Shown here: piece by piece, positions 8,779 through 19,188 of the stretch | Position numbering within the stretch: position 1 is the first letter of the stretch | How the letters are laid out: each line of letters starts with the position of its first letter | Assembly: GCF_014202275.1 (NCBI RefSeq) | Contig: NZ_JACHGF010000003.1 | Coordinates: 819,455 to 883,454, forward strand | Origin: Rhabdobacter roseus | Lineage (GTDB): Bacteria; Bacteroidota; Bacteroidia; Cytophagales; Spirosomataceae | Length of the DNA: 64,000 bases | Reading direction: 5' to 3' | Translations under genes and position numbers: made by a program | Notes under the pieces: generated by a model | What the model was told of the DNA's origin: nothing | Database searches by the model: none | The model's input: only the letters and a program-made list of their open reading frames with translations

Positions 8779-11700
8779 ATGAGAACACTACTACGTAGAA
8801 GGGGGGCCTGGCTCCTGCTTTCCCTGGTCGCGGTGTGGCATCCGGCCGCGCACGGGCAGGAACTTTGGGCTCGGCATAATACACGCACCGAAACTACTTC
8901 CGAACACGCGGCGCAGCCGCAACGGAAGCTCCTCACTGATCTTTTGAAGGATTTGGAAAAACAGTATAAGGTACATTTTGCTTACCAAAAAAAGAATCTG
9001 GAAGGAAAACGTATAGAAGTACCGGTAGAAAGAAACCAAGGCATCGAGGCTCGGCTGAAAGAAATTCTCCCGCCGCTAAATTTGACCTTTGAAAAGGTAG
9101 AGAAAACCTACATCATCAAGGAGAAAAGCAGCGCTCCGGCACCCGAAACGGGCTTGAAGGAAGGGACTACCAAACCGGAGGTCGCGGAGCTGGTGGTGAA
9201 GGGGAGAGTAACCGCCAAGGAAGACGGCGCGGGTCTGCCCGGCGTCAACGTGATCCTGAAAGGAACGCAGGTAGGTACCAGTACCGACGCCGAGGGGAAG
9301 TACGCCATCACCGTCCCCGACCGCGAAAGTGTGCTGATCTTCTCGTTCATTGGCTACAATACGCAGGAAATCCAGGTACTTGACCAGAGCACCATCAACA
9401 TAGAGCTCGCCACCGACACCAAGCAGCTCAGTGAGGTGATTGTGACGGCCCTGGGTTTCCGCGAAAACAAAGACAAGCTCGGCTCTACTTCTTCCACCAT
9501 CAAGGCCGACGACATCGTGCGCTCCGGCGAGACGGGCGTCATCAACGGCCTGTCCGGGCGGGCTGCCGGGGTGCAGATCTCCCGCTCCACGGGCGACCCC
9601 GGCGCGGGCTCCAACATCCAGATCCGCGGGCAAAGTACCATTACGGGCTCCAACCAGCCACTGATCATCATCGACGGCATCCCGATGAGCAACAACACCA
9701 TTGGCGACGCCCGAAGCGGCGTGGCCCAGCAGTCGCGCCTCAACGACATCAACCCCGAGGACATCGCCTCGGTGCAGGTACTTAAGGGCGCCTCGGCGGC
9801 GGGACTGTGGGGATCACGCGCGGCCAACGGGGTGATTGTGATTACTACCAAAAAAGGAGCGGACGACAGCAAAATGAACATCAGCTATTCCTCGACCGTT
9901 TCCTTTGACAAGGTGAACGTTTTGCATCCGCTTCAGGATGGCTACGGCCAGGGCTTCAACGGCATTTTTAACGCTACCTCGCAGTACTCCTGGGGCGACA
10001 AAATCGCTAACCGCTCGGGGGCCGAAGATGCTCTCAACATGAATGGGGCACGCTTTGAAGCCTACAACGGCAAAACGTTTTACCCCATCCTTACCAAAAA
10101 TTCGCAGGAAGTATACCACGACGCCCGCCGCGATGCCGTGTTTCGGACGGGTACTTACTTCGACAACAACGTGAGCCTGAGTGGCGGCAACGACAAGGGA
10201 AACTTCTACCTGAGCCTGGGCAACCTCGACCAAAAGGGGATCTTCAACGGCCAGAGCGACTACAAGCGCAGCTCGGTACGTTTCAACACCACGCGCCAGT
10301 TCAACGACCTGGTCCGGGCTTCTACCAATGCCAACTACATCCGGACGTCGTCGAACCGGATTCAGAAAGGGGACAACACCAGCGGGCTCTACCTCGGGAT
10401 GCTGCGCTCCGCCCCCGACTTCGACAGCCGCTACTGGATCGGCTCCTACTACGCCTCGCCCACGGCTTCGGCCGTGACCAACCGCCAGCGCTCCTACCGC
10501 AACTACCTGGGGGCCTCGGCCAATCCCAGCTACAACGATCCGCTCTGGACCATCAACGAGCTCACCAACCTCACGGAAGTGGAACGTTTTATTGTGAGCT
10601 CGGAGCTGGTACTTAGCCCCGTCAACTGGTTTAACCTCACGGCCCGCGGGGGGATCGACACCTACACCGACCGCCGCGTGACGAATAACCCCGTGTCGTC
10701 GGTGGTGAACTCCGGCGCGGGGCAGTACGAGCAGCAGATGATCAAGGAAACCGAAACCAACCTGGACATCATCGGACGCGGTATGAAAGATTTTGGGGCC
10801 AATGTTACAAGTACCCTGATCGTCGGCTTCAACGTCAACGACCGGACCTACCACAGCCTGGGGGGCATCATGAACAACTTCATTCTGGAAGAAGCCCCGC
10901 AGAATTTTACCAACTCCATTAACGCCAACAACTACCCCTACAACCGGGAAACCCACCGGCGCATGGCCCGGCTCTACTCGACGCTCAACCTGGGTTTCTA
11001 CGACCAGCTGTACGTCAATCTATCGGCGGCGGGCGAGGCCGGCTCTACCTTTGGCAGCGAGTCCAAGTCGACCTTCTACTACCCTTCGGCCGACGTAGCC
11101 TGGCAGTTTAGCCAGCTGCCGGTTTTTACGGGCTCGGCGTTGTCGTTTGGGAAACTACGGGCCTCCTACGGCATCGTGGGTATCCAGCCCGAAGCCTACC
11201 GCAACACCACGCCCTACGTCACAGCCTCCTTTGGCAGCTGGGCTACCAACCTCACCGGCTCGGGCTACGGCGGTGCCTACGTAGAAAGTACCACCCAGGG
11301 CGACCCTTACCTGAAGCCCGAGCGCAAAACCGAATGGGAGCTCGGCACCGACCTGCGCCTGCTGAACAACAAACTGTCGGCGGGCTTTACCTACTACCAA
11401 AACCGGATCGTGGACCTGCTCCTGCAAGTGTCGGCGGCGGGCTCGACGGGTTTCAGCCAGAAGTACACCAACGCCGGTACCATGGAAAACAAAGGTATGG
11501 AGCTGGATTTGAACTACAACCTTCTCCAAAAGAACAACTGGCGCTGGAACCTCTTTGCCAACTGGAGCCGCAACCGCAACCGGGTTATCGACCTGGGCGG
11601 TACCGAAATCGTGACCTTCACGGGTGGGGCACTCAGTACCGTAGCCAGCGTAGGGTACCCGCTCTCGTCTTTCTACGGCGGCGTGTATAAGCGCAACCCG

Positions 11701-12342
11701 GACGGCAGTAAGGTACTTACCGAACGGGGCTTCCCCATCCTGGACACCCAGCTGCAGATCATCGGCGACCCCAACCCCAGCTGGCGGAGCGGCTTTGGTA
11801 CCAACCTGGCCTACAAGAATATTTCGTTCAACCTGCTCTTTGAGACCCTCCAGGGCGGCGATTTCTACGAAGGTACCCGCGGCGTACTGGTCAACTTCGG
11901 TACCTACGGCGACGTGGGCCATGAGGTAACCCTCAGCCAGGACATGTACACCTACGCCGGTCAGCTCATTCCGGCGGGAAGTACCGTGCGCGGCAACGTG
12001 GCCGACTACGGCGGGGGCCCCGTGCTGCTGGAGCAGTCGTTCTACACCTCCATCGGCGGGCACTCCGGGCAGTTGGCCGAGCAGTTTGTGCGGGACGGAA
12101 GCTGGACCCGCGTCCGGGAGATCTCACTAGGCTACAGCCTCAACTCAAGTACCTTCCGCCAAAAAACGAAGCTGCAGTCCATCGACTTCACCATCACGGG
12201 ACGTAACCCGTTTCTGTGGACGAAGATCGTCGGCATTGATCCCGATAGCAACGTGTCGGGCGTAGGCAACGCCCGCGGCGTGGATTATTTCAACAACCCC
12301 AATACCAAGTCGCTGGTCTTCAGCCTGCGCATCAACTACTAA
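8779..12342 (+). CDS. SusC/RagA-family TonB-dependent receptor with STN signalling domain
   Basis: Large outer-membrane importer (1187 residues) and probable sensor of the FecI/FecR cascade encoded just upstream. After a basic-hydrophobic signal peptide (about 1-27) there is an STN domain (about 50-115), a carboxypeptidase-regulatory-like domain (about 137-215, GLPGVNVILKGTQVGTSTD), a plug (about 220-365, RGQSTITGSNQPLIIIDGIP) and a long barrel finishing in INY. The partner susD starts 18 bp downstream. The genes that follow encode peptidases and amidases, not carbohydrate enzymes, so a peptide-like or N-acylated substrate is the best inference; RagAB-type SusCD complexes are known to carry oligopeptides. 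Confidence 0.96.
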   Translation: MRTLLRRRGAWLLLSLVAVWHPAAHGQELWARHNTRTETTSEHAAQPQRKLLTDLLKDLEKQYKVHFAYQKKNLEGKRIEVPVERNQGIEARLKEILPPLNLTFEKVEKTYIIKEKSSAPAPETGLKEGTTKPEVAELVVKGRVTAKEDGAGLPGVNVILKGTQVGTSTDAEGKYAITVPDRESVLIFSFIGYNTQEIQVLDQSTINIELATDTKQLSEVIVTALGFRENKDKLGSTSSTIKADDIVRSGETGVINGLSGRAAGVQISRSTGDPGAGSNIQIRGQSTITGSNQPLIIIDGIPMSNNTIGDARSGVAQQSRLNDINPEDIASVQVLKGASAAGLWGSRAANGVIVITTKKGADDSKMNISYSSTVSFDKVNVLHPLQDGYGQGFNGIFNATSQYSWGDKIANRSGAEDALNMNGARFEAYNGKTFYPILTKNSQEVYHDARRDAVFRTGTYFDNNVSLSGGNDKGNFYLSLGNLDQKGIFNGQSDYKRSSVRFNTTRQFNDLVRASTNANYIRTSSNRIQKGDNTSGLYLGMLRSAPDFDSRYWIGSYYASPTASAVTNRQRSYRNYLGASANPSYNDPLWTINELTNLTEVERFIVSSELVLSPVNWFNLTARGGIDTYTDRRVTNNPVSSVVNSGAGQYEQQMIKETETNLDIIGRGMKDFGANVTSTLIVGFNVNDRTYHSLGGIMNNFILEEAPQNFTNSINANNYPYNRETHRRMARLYSTLNLGFYDQLYVNLSAAGEAGSTFGSESKSTFYYPSADVAWQFSQLPVFTGSALSFGKLRASYGIVGIQPEAYRNTTPYVTASFGSWATNLTGSGYGGAYVESTTQGDPYLKPERKTEWELGTDLRLLNNKLSAGFTYYQNRIVDLLLQVSAAGSTGFSQKYTNAGTMENKGMELDLNYNLLQKNNWRWNLFANWSRNRNRVIDLGGTEIVTFTGGALSTVASVGYPLSSFYGGVYKRNPDGSKVLTERGFPILDTQLQIIGDPNPSWRSGFGTNLAYKNISFNLLFETLQGGDFYEGTRGVLVNFGTYGDVGHEVTLSQDMYTYAGQLIPAGSTVRGNVADYGGGPVLLEQSFYTSIGGHSGQLAEQFVRDGSWTRVREISLGYSLNSSTFRQKTKLQSIDFTITGRNPFLWTKIVGIDPDSNVSGVGNARGVDYFNNPNTKSLVFSLRINY

Positions 12343-12360
12343 TTTTCTAATTGATCTACC

Positions 12361-13806
12361 ATGAGAAAACTATATAAGCCCGCCCTGGCGCTACTGCTGA
12401 GCCTATCGCTGAGCGCCTGCGAGCGCATCGTGGACGGCCTCAACACCGACCCCAACAACGCCACCGACGCCCCCGCCCGTTACCTCTTTACGGGTACCCA
12501 AATCGCCAACATGGCCGCGCAGGAAGGCCTGGCTAGCCGCCTGGCAATCGTCTGGACCGGCTACGGCAAGGGTACTTTTCAGCAGCTAGGTACCTGGTAC
12601 CTCTACCAGATCACGGCCAATAACTTCGACGACGACTGGAATATTTTCTTTACGGGGGTGAATAAAAATGCCCTCCTGACCATTCAGAAAGCCGAGGAAC
12701 TCGGCAACCGCAAAATGGCGGGGATCACCAAGATTATCCAGGTCAATGCGCTGGGTACGGCCACGGAACTCTGGGGCGACATCCCTTTTGAAGAAGCGGG
12801 CCAAAGCGAAAAGTACCCCAACCCGCGTTTTGAGACGCAGGCCGAGCTCATTCCCAAGCTCGTCGCCCGCCTGGACGAGGCCATCGCCGACCTGGACGCG
12901 GGCGTAGGAACCGTAGGGGCCGAAGACGTCCATTTGGCCGGTGACGCCACCAAGTGGAAACAGGTGGCCTTCACCCTCAAAGCCCGACTACTGATGGATA
13001 TAAAGCAATACGACGCGGCCTTTACCGCCGCCAGCTCCGGCGTAAGTACCTTTGCCAATTCGCTCTACTCGCCGCACGGTACTACGGCCAGCAACAACGA
13101 AAACGCCAATTTCAGCTTCCTGACCAACGTGCGGGCGGGTAGTATCACCGGCGAGGATTCCTACAATACCTTCATTCTGAACCCGGCCAACGCCCGCTAC
13201 CGGGGCAACGCCAAAACCAACGAAACGGCGCGGTTCAAGTTTTACTACCTCGAAAACGGCGTGAACGCACCGGGCGTCATCGAGCCCAACACCTCCACCA
13301 CCGCTACCGCGCGGGGCTTCTTTGCGCGTGATGCCAGCTTCCCGCTCGTGACCTACCAGGAGAACATCCTCACGCTGGCCGAAACGGCCCTGCGCACCGG
13401 CAAAGGCTTTGAGACCGCGCTGGGGTACCTGAACACCTACCGCAACTTCCTGAACGGCGGCGGGTACCTGCACGCCACCTACAAAGTGGCCGGCACCTAC
13501 CAGTACCTGCCCTACGAAGCCGCCGACTTCGCCGCCGGGGGCATGGAGAATAAGGACGGGATCACGCCTAACGACGCCCTGCTGCGCGAAATCCTGGAAG
13601 AGCGCTACGTGACTTTCTACGGGCAGCATACCGGCTGGAACGACGAGCGCCGTACCCGCAAGGAAAGCGTGGGCGTAAAGCTCGCGCCCAACAACGGCAG
13701 CCAGTTGCCCTGGCGCTTTATTTATTCGCAAAACGAGCTAAATTCCAACGCCAACAGCCCCAACCCGGTACCGGGCCTGTTCGACTCAATAGCGATTTAC
13801 CAATAA
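12361..13806 (+). CDS. SusD-like (SusD/RagB family, type 2) surface lipoprotein
   Basis: Substrate-binding lid lipoprotein of the preceding SusC. The signal peptide ends with LSAC (Cys20). The opening after the Cys (LNTDPNNATDAP) and the segment FTGTQIANMAAQ are typical of the SusD-like group annotated as starch-binding associating with outer membrane, distinct from the classical SusD at 3340-4731. Length 481 is normal. The C-terminal part carries LLREILEERYVTFYGQHTGWNDERR, the conserved final helices. The gene is followed by a GTAC-rich hairpin. Binding specificity is unknown; the neighbours point to peptides or amides. Confidence 0.93.
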   Translation: MRKLYKPALALLLSLSLSACERIVDGLNTDPNNATDAPARYLFTGTQIANMAAQEGLASRLAIVWTGYGKGTFQQLGTWYLYQITANNFDDDWNIFFTGVNKNALLTIQKAEELGNRKMAGITKIIQVNALGTATELWGDIPFEEAGQSEKYPNPRFETQAELIPKLVARLDEAIADLDAGVGTVGAEDVHLAGDATKWKQVAFTLKARLLMDIKQYDAAFTAASSGVSTFANSLYSPHGTTASNNENANFSFLTNVRAGSITGEDSYNTFILNPANARYRGNAKTNETARFKFYYLENGVNAPGVIEPNTSTTATARGFFARDASFPLVTYQENILTLAETALRTGKGFETALGYLNTYRNFLNGGGYLHATYKVAGTYQYLPYEAADFAAGGMENKDGITPNDALLREILEERYVTFYGQHTGWNDERRTRKESVGVKLAPNNGSQLPWRFIYSQNELNSNANSPNPVPGLFDSIAIYQ

Positions 13807-13846
13807 AGTACCCCAGGCTGGCCGGGAGGTACCTGGGGGTACTTTT
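13807..13846 (+). terminator. Probable terminator or processing hairpin after susD
   Basis: Inverted repeat 13807-13817 with 13832-13843 (one bulged G) followed by a short T-run, directly after the susD stop. Both arms contain GTAC-centred motifs. The short T-run makes it a weak terminator, so downstream hydrolases may still be partly co-transcribed. Confidence 0.5.
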
Positions 13847-13946
13847 CGGCCAGCCCGTATTTTTGAAAGTACCTTTAAGGTACCTTTTCTTGCTCCATTT
13901 TTTGGTTTCACGGATGCTCAAGCAAACGTTCATTTTTATACAAACA

Positions 13947-16142
13947 ATGAAAACCTTCTCTACGCTCGTTTGCCTCACCTTGCTCTGTTTTCGGCTCGAG
14001 GCGCAGTCGTTTTCGTCCCAGGAAATCAGCGCGCTGAAAAAGCAGGCCCGGCAAGTCACTATTGTGAAAGACAAGTGGGGGATACCGCACGTGTACGCCA
14101 AAACGGACGCGGGCGCGGTGTTCGGGATGATGTACGTGCAGTGCGAGGAATTTTTCGAGAAAGTAGAAAGTACCCTCATCAGCAGGCTGGGCCGCCAGGC
14201 CGAAGTAGAAGGCGAAGCAGCGCTCTACAAGGACCTCTGGACCCGCATGTACATCGACTCCAGCAAGGCCATTGGCCTGTACGAGCAGTCGCCGCGCTGG
14301 CTACAAAAGCTGTGCGACGCCTACGCCGATGGCATCAATTTTTACATGATCTCCCATCCCGAGAAAAAGCCCAAGCTCATTCAGCGGGTGCAGCCCTGGA
14401 TGGTCCTGATGAACAACGTCCCGGCCCTGGCGGGCAGCAACATCGACGAAGACGAATTTGTGAAGTTTTACGGCAAAGACGCCCGGCTCTCCCTCTCCTA
14501 CCGCCCAGGGTACCTGGCCGAAGACCCGCGCGAGCCCGCCGGGTCCAACGGCTGGGCGCTGAGCCCCGCGCGCACCCAAAGCAAAAACGCCATGCTGCTC
14601 ATCAACCCGCACTCGGAGTTTTACGGGCGCATCGAGATTCAGGTCGTGAGCAAGCAGGGCCTCAACGCCTACGGCGCGCCTTTTCTGGGGCAGTTCAATA
14701 TCTTCCAGGGCTTCAATGAATATTGCGGCTGGATGCACCCGGTGTCACTTTCCGACGCCAAGGACCTCTACACCGAGCAGGTCGAGCAGCAGGATGGCCG
14801 GTACTTTTACCGTTACAACGGCAGCCTGCGCCCCGTGGATAGTACCCGCATTACGCTACAATACAAAAAAGGAAACGAATTACTTAGCAAAACCTTCACC
14901 ACCTACCGCACGCACCACGGCCCGGTGGTGTCGGCCTACGATAAAAAATGGATTACGCTCAAAACCCTCGACGACCCGAACATCGACCTGCTGGCCATGC
15001 ACTGGCAGAAAATGAAGGCCCGCAACCTGAAGGAATTCAAGGCCTCGATGGATACGCGCGTCATGACCGGCAGTAACGTCATCTACGCCGACCGCGCCGG
15101 GAACATTGGCTACTGGCACGGCAACTTCGTGCCGCAGAAAGATCCGGCACTCGACTGGAAACGGGCCGTGGATGGCAGCACCGACGCCACCGAGTGGAAA
15201 GGTACCTACGCGCTCGACGACCTGCCGCACTACCTCAACCCCGCCAACGGCTGGCTCCAAAACTGCAACTCCACCATTCTGTACGGCACGGGTACCTTTG
15301 ACTCCACCATGTACCGCACCAAGCCTACCTACATGCTGCCCGACGGGCAAACGCCCCGGGCCGACGGAGCCATCCGGGTGCTTTCCCAACTTCAGAACGC
15401 CACCCTCGACGACGTCATTGCGGCCGCGCACGATAAGTACCTGGCTGGTGGCGAACGCCACGTACCCGCACTGCTGGCCGCCTACGCAGCCCTGCCGTCG
15501 CCCTCCACCCATCTGGCCGGTCCCATCCAGACTCTCCGCGCCTGGAACTACCAAACCGACACCGGCTCGGTAGCTACCACGCTGGCTACGCTTTGGGTCG
15601 AAAAGATGATCCCGCTCAACCTGGCTCGCCTGCAAAAGCCCTACACCAACGAGGAGCGCTACTCCATTACCAACGGCGCGAAGCTAACCGTCGATTTTGT
15701 AACCCCCGAAAAACAGGTCGAGACCCTGGCGCAGGTCGTGGCGGAGCTGGAGAAAAACTTCGGTACCTGGCAGGTACCTTGGGGGCAACTCAACCGCTTC
15801 CAGCGCCCGGCCGAGGGCGAGCCGTTTAGCGACGACAAACCCAGCTGGGGGCTGCCCGCCACGCCGGGCTTTATGGGCTCGCTCAACGCCTACGTGAGCC
15901 GCCCTGCCCCCGGTACCCACCGGCGCTACGGAGCCACGGGCAACACCTTCGTGGCCGTGGTGGATTTTGGCAAAAAGCTACGGGGCAAGTCCATCCTGAC
16001 CGGCGGTGCCAGCACCGACCCGGCCTCGCCCCACTTTACCGACCAGGTCGAGGGCTACATTCAGGGTACTTACAAAGACATTTTATTCTATAAAAAAGAC
16101 GTCCTGAGAAACGCCGAGAAAACCTATCATCCGGGCGACTAA
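13947..16142 (+). CDS. Penicillin acylase family (Ntn-hydrolase) protein 1
   Basis: Secreted N-terminal-nucleophile amidase of the penicillin-acylase/cephalosporin-acylase/AHL-acylase family. These proteins hydrolyse an acyl amide and mature by autocatalytic cleavage before the nucleophile Ser. The ATG at 13947 opens a classical signal peptide ending in EAQS; the frame extends to 13863 but that part lacks signal character. The alpha-chain motif DKWGIPHVYA is near residue 33. The expected beta-chain nucleophile is Ser200 in AGSNGWAL. Length 731 fits. It sits behind the SusCD pair and a second paralog lies at 23237-25621. The substrate (acylated peptide, lactam or homoserine lactone) cannot be told from sequence. 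Confidence 0.92.
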   Translation: MKTFSTLVCLTLLCFRLEAQSFSSQEISALKKQARQVTIVKDKWGIPHVYAKTDAGAVFGMMYVQCEEFFEKVESTLISRLGRQAEVEGEAALYKDLWTRMYIDSSKAIGLYEQSPRWLQKLCDAYADGINFYMISHPEKKPKLIQRVQPWMVLMNNVPALAGSNIDEDEFVKFYGKDARLSLSYRPGYLAEDPREPAGSNGWALSPARTQSKNAMLLINPHSEFYGRIEIQVVSKQGLNAYGAPFLGQFNIFQGFNEYCGWMHPVSLSDAKDLYTEQVEQQDGRYFYRYNGSLRPVDSTRITLQYKKGNELLSKTFTTYRTHHGPVVSAYDKKWITLKTLDDPNIDLLAMHWQKMKARNLKEFKASMDTRVMTGSNVIYADRAGNIGYWHGNFVPQKDPALDWKRAVDGSTDATEWKGTYALDDLPHYLNPANGWLQNCNSTILYGTGTFDSTMYRTKPTYMLPDGQTPRADGAIRVLSQLQNATLDDVIAAAHDKYLAGGERHVPALLAAYAALPSPSTHLAGPIQTLRAWNYQTDTGSVATTLATLWVEKMIPLNLARLQKPYTNEERYSITNGAKLTVDFVTPEKQVETLAQVVAELEKNFGTWQVPWGQLNRFQRPAEGEPFSDDKPSWGLPATPGFMGSLNAYVSRPAPGTHRRYGATGNTFVAVVDFGKKLRGKSILTGGASTDPASPHFTDQVEGYIQGTYKDILFYKKDVLRNAEKTYHPGD

Positions 16143-16220
16143 TCAACGCCAAGTACCCTACCAAAGGTACCTAAAGAGGTACTTCGCGTATTGATTCTTT
16201 CTTACCAAAAAGAGCTAACT

Positions 16221-17864
16221 ATGAACCGAAGAGACTTTGTGCGCCTGTCGGGCGTGGGCCTGGGAGCTGCGATGCTTCCCGACACCTGGGCTGCCGGGAA
16301 GCCGGTACCCGCCGCCGAGCTGCTGAACCCCGGCCTCGACCCCGCCGCCAAGAAAATCCTGGCCGACGTAGCCCTCAACACCGCCAAAAGCCGGGGTGCC
16401 ACCTACGCCGACGTACGGATTGGCAGGTACCTGCGGCAGTACTTTTTCACGCGCGAAACCAAGGTCGAAAACATCGTCAACTCGGAGTCGTACGGCGTGG
16501 GGATTCGGGTCATTGCCGATGGTACCTGGGGCTTTGCCGCCACCAACCAGGTGACGAAGGAAGGCATCGCCCGCTGCGCCGAACGGGCCGTGGCCCTTGC
16601 CAAGGCCAACGCCGAGATCCAGACCGAGCCCGTAGTACTGGCCCCGCAGAAGGGCGTGGGCGTAGTGAGTTGGAAAACGCCCATTCAAAAAAATGCCTTT
16701 GAAATTCCGGTCAAAGAGAAGGTCGACCTGCTCATGAAAGTAAATAATAGTGCCCTGCAAAACGGGGCCGCTTTCGTCACCTCCAACCTCTTCTTCGTCA
16801 ACGAACAGAAGTACTTTGCCTCCTCCGACGGCTCCTACATCGACCAAGACATCCACCGCCTCTGGCCTACCTTCACGGTGACGGCCATCGACAAAGCCGC
16901 CGGGCGGTTCAAGTCGCGCGATGCCCTGAGTGCGCCCATCGGCATGGGCTACGAGTACCTCGACGGCCTGGCTTCCGAAAAGCACTCGGTGATGGGGTAT
17001 CCTACCGTGTACCGCTACTCCTACGACATGGTCGAAGACGCCATCCTGGCCGCCAAACAAGCCAAAGACAAACTCAAGGCGCGCTCGGTACCGGCGGGCA
17101 AGTACGACATGATCCTGGACCCCTCCAACCTGGGCCTGACCATCCACGAGTCGGTGGGCCACCCGCTGGAGCTCGACCGCGTGCTGGGCTACGAGGCCAA
17201 CCTGGCCGGTACCAGCTTTGCGACCCTCGACAAGTGGCGTTCCAAAAACTTTCAGTACGGCAGCAACATGGTCAACTTCGTGGCCGACAAAACCCAGCCC
17301 CACACCATGGCCGCCGTGGGCTTCGACGACGAAGGGGTACCTTGCAAGGAGTGGAATTTGGTCAAAGACGGCATCCTGGTCAACTACCAGGCCACGCGCG
17401 ACCAGGTCCATATTCTGGGCGAAACGGCCTCGCACGGTTGTAGCTTTGCCGACAGCTGGGACTCGGTACAATTTCAGCGGATGCCCAACGTATCGCTGCG
17501 GCCCAGTCCCGACAAGTACAGCATCACCGACATGATCCGGGACGTCGAGAAGGGGATCTACATCCTGGGGCGGGGCTCCTCGTCCATTGACCAGCAGCGC
17601 TACAACTTCCAGTTCAGCGGGCAGCTTTTTTACGAGATCAAAAACGGCGAGATCGTGGGAATGCTCGACGACGTGGCCTACCAGTCCAATACCCAGGAGT
17701 TCTGGAATTCCTGCGCCCGCATCTGCGACCAGGACGACTACCGGCTCTTTGGTACGTTTTTCGACGGCAAGGGGCAACCCGGCCAGGCCAGCGCCGTGTC
17801 GCACGGCTGCCCCACCACCCGTTTTAATGGCGTGAATGTGATTAATACAGGACGAAAAATCTGA
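16221..17864 (+). CDS. tldD: TldD-family metalloprotease subunit with Tat-type signal
   Basis: Catalytic subunit of the TldD/TldE heterodimeric protease, which degrades unfolded peptides and trims some ribosomal peptides. The zinc motif HESVGH spans residues 309-314 and the conserved C-terminal HGCP motif provides Cys530, a metal ligand in this family. The ATG at 16221 gives NRRDFVRLSGVGLGAAML, a twin-arginine signal, so the protein is probably exported; E. coli TldD is cytosolic and lacks this. Length 547 is near the usual value plus leader. The tldE-like gene begins 7 bp after the stop, indicating co-translation. Its place in a SusCD locus suggests processing of imported peptides. Confidence 0.93.
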   Translation: MNRRDFVRLSGVGLGAAMLPDTWAAGKPVPAAELLNPGLDPAAKKILADVALNTAKSRGATYADVRIGRYLRQYFFTRETKVENIVNSESYGVGIRVIADGTWGFAATNQVTKEGIARCAERAVALAKANAEIQTEPVVLAPQKGVGVVSWKTPIQKNAFEIPVKEKVDLLMKVNNSALQNGAAFVTSNLFFVNEQKYFASSDGSYIDQDIHRLWPTFTVTAIDKAAGRFKSRDALSAPIGMGYEYLDGLASEKHSVMGYPTVYRYSYDMVEDAILAAKQAKDKLKARSVPAGKYDMILDPSNLGLTIHESVGHPLELDRVLGYEANLAGTSFATLDKWRSKNFQYGSNMVNFVADKTQPHTMAAVGFDDEGVPCKEWNLVKDGILVNYQATRDQVHILGETASHGCSFADSWDSVQFQRMPNVSLRPSPDKYSITDMIRDVEKGIYILGRGSSSIDQQRYNFQFSGQLFYEIKNGEIVGMLDDVAYQSNTQEFWNSCARICDQDDYRLFGTFFDGKGQPGQASAVSHGCPTTRFNGVNVINTGRKI

Positions 17865-17871
17865 GCATACG

Positions 17872-19188
17872 ATGGTGATCTTAACCCCGGACGAAGCCAA
17901 AAAAATCATCGACAAAGTACTTTCGTACTCGCAGGCCGACGAGCTGAGCGTGGAGCTAACCGGCAGCCGCACGGGCAACATCCGCTTTGCCCGCAACACC
18001 GTCTCCACGAGCGGCGAAACCGAAAATCTTTCGCTCTCAGTCACGGCTATTTTTGGTAAAAAAATCGGTACCGCTACGGTCAATGAGCTGGACGACGCCT
18101 CACTCGAAAAAACCGTACGCCGGGCGGAGGAAGTAGCCCGCCTAGCCCCCGACAACCCCGAGTACCTTCCCCTGCTGGGCCCGCAAAAGTACCTAGAAAG
18201 CCAGGGGTACCTGGACACCACCGCCCGCCTGGAGGCCCGGCAACGGGCCCGGTTGGCCGTCGAGAGCATTCGTCCTTCGCGCGAAAAGAAGCTGTCGGCG
18301 GCAGGCTACCAGGAAGACTCCGCCGGGTTCCAGGCCATCGGCAACAGCCGGGGGCTCTTTGGCTACTATCCCAGTACCTCGGTCAATTTCTCGGTGACGA
18401 TCCGGACCGACGACGGCACCGGCTCGGGCTACGCCGCGGCCGACTACAACGACGTAGCCCAGCTCAATACCCGCGCCGCCACGGAGGTGGCCATTCAGAA
18501 AGCGCTGGCCTCCCAAAACGCCCGGGCTATGGAACCCGGCAAATACACGGTCATTCTGGAACCGATGGCCGCCGGAGAATTAGTGCAGTTTATGGTGCGC
18601 GCCATGGACGCCCGCAACGCCGACGAAGGCCGGAGCTTTCTGAGCAAAAAGGGCGGAGGTACCCGGCTGGGCGAAAAGCTGCTCGACGAACGGGTCACGA
18701 TTTACTCCGACCCGCAAGACCCTGACATCCCCGCTTCGCCCTTCAGCTCCGACGGCCTGCCGCAACAGAAGGTAGTCTGGTTCGACAAGGGCGTGGTTAA
18801 AAATGTATCCTGCTCGCGCTACTGGGCCGCGCAGAAGGGCCTGGCGCCCCTACCCCAGCCCAGCGGCTTTCGGATGGACGGCGGCGATGCCTCCCTGGCC
18901 GAGCTCATCAAAAGTACCGAGCGGGGCATCCTCGTCACGCGCTTCTGGTACACCCGCTGGCTCGACCCGCAGACGCTGCTCTACACGGGCCTCACCCGCG
19001 ATGGTACCTTTTACATCGAAAACGGGCAGATCAAGTACCCCGTCAAGAACTTCCGCTTCAACGAAAGTCCGGTGATTATGCTCAACAACCTGGAGGCGAT
19101 CGGGAAGCCCGTACGGACGCGCGGCAGCATGGTACCTCCGCTAAAAATTCGGGATTTTACCTTTTCCAGCCTTTCGGATGCGGTATAG
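17872..19188 (+). CDS. tldE: TldE/PmbA-family protein, partner of TldD
   Basis: Non-catalytic partner of TldD. The fold matches TldD (RTGNIRFARN near residue 31, the repeated antiparallel core, the C-terminal NLEAIGKPVRTRG) but the zinc helix is replaced by EPMAAGELVQF, so the HExxxH motif is absent, as expected for TldE. Length 438 is normal. No signal peptide is visible, although its partner has a Tat leader; as Tat moves folded complexes, it may be carried out as a passenger (inference). Spacing of 7 bp after tldD indicates one transcript. Confidence 0.92.
   Translation: MVILTPDEAKKIIDKVLSYSQADELSVELTGSRTGNIRFARNTVSTSGETENLSLSVTAIFGKKIGTATVNELDDASLEKTVRRAEEVARLAPDNPEYLPLLGPQKYLESQGYLDTTARLEARQRARLAVESIRPSREKKLSAAGYQEDSAGFQAIGNSRGLFGYYPSTSVNFSVTIRTDDGTGSGYAAADYNDVAQLNTRAATEVAIQKALASQNARAMEPGKYTVILEPMAAGELVQFMVRAMDARNADEGRSFLSKKGGGTRLGEKLLDERVTIYSDPQDPDIPASPFSSDGLPQQKVVWFDKGVVKNVSCSRYWAAQKGLAPLPQPSGFRMDGGDASLAELIKSTERGILVTRFWYTRWLDPQTLLYTGLTRDGTFYIENGQIKYPVKNFRFNESPVIMLNNLEAIGKPVRTRGSMVPPLKIRDFTFSSLSDAV

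Noticed and set aside
16215-18269. 684-codon open frame on the minus strand
   Set aside because: It lies antisense to tldD and tldE, which have clear motifs. Long antisense frames are common in GC-rich genes; no domain is recognisable.
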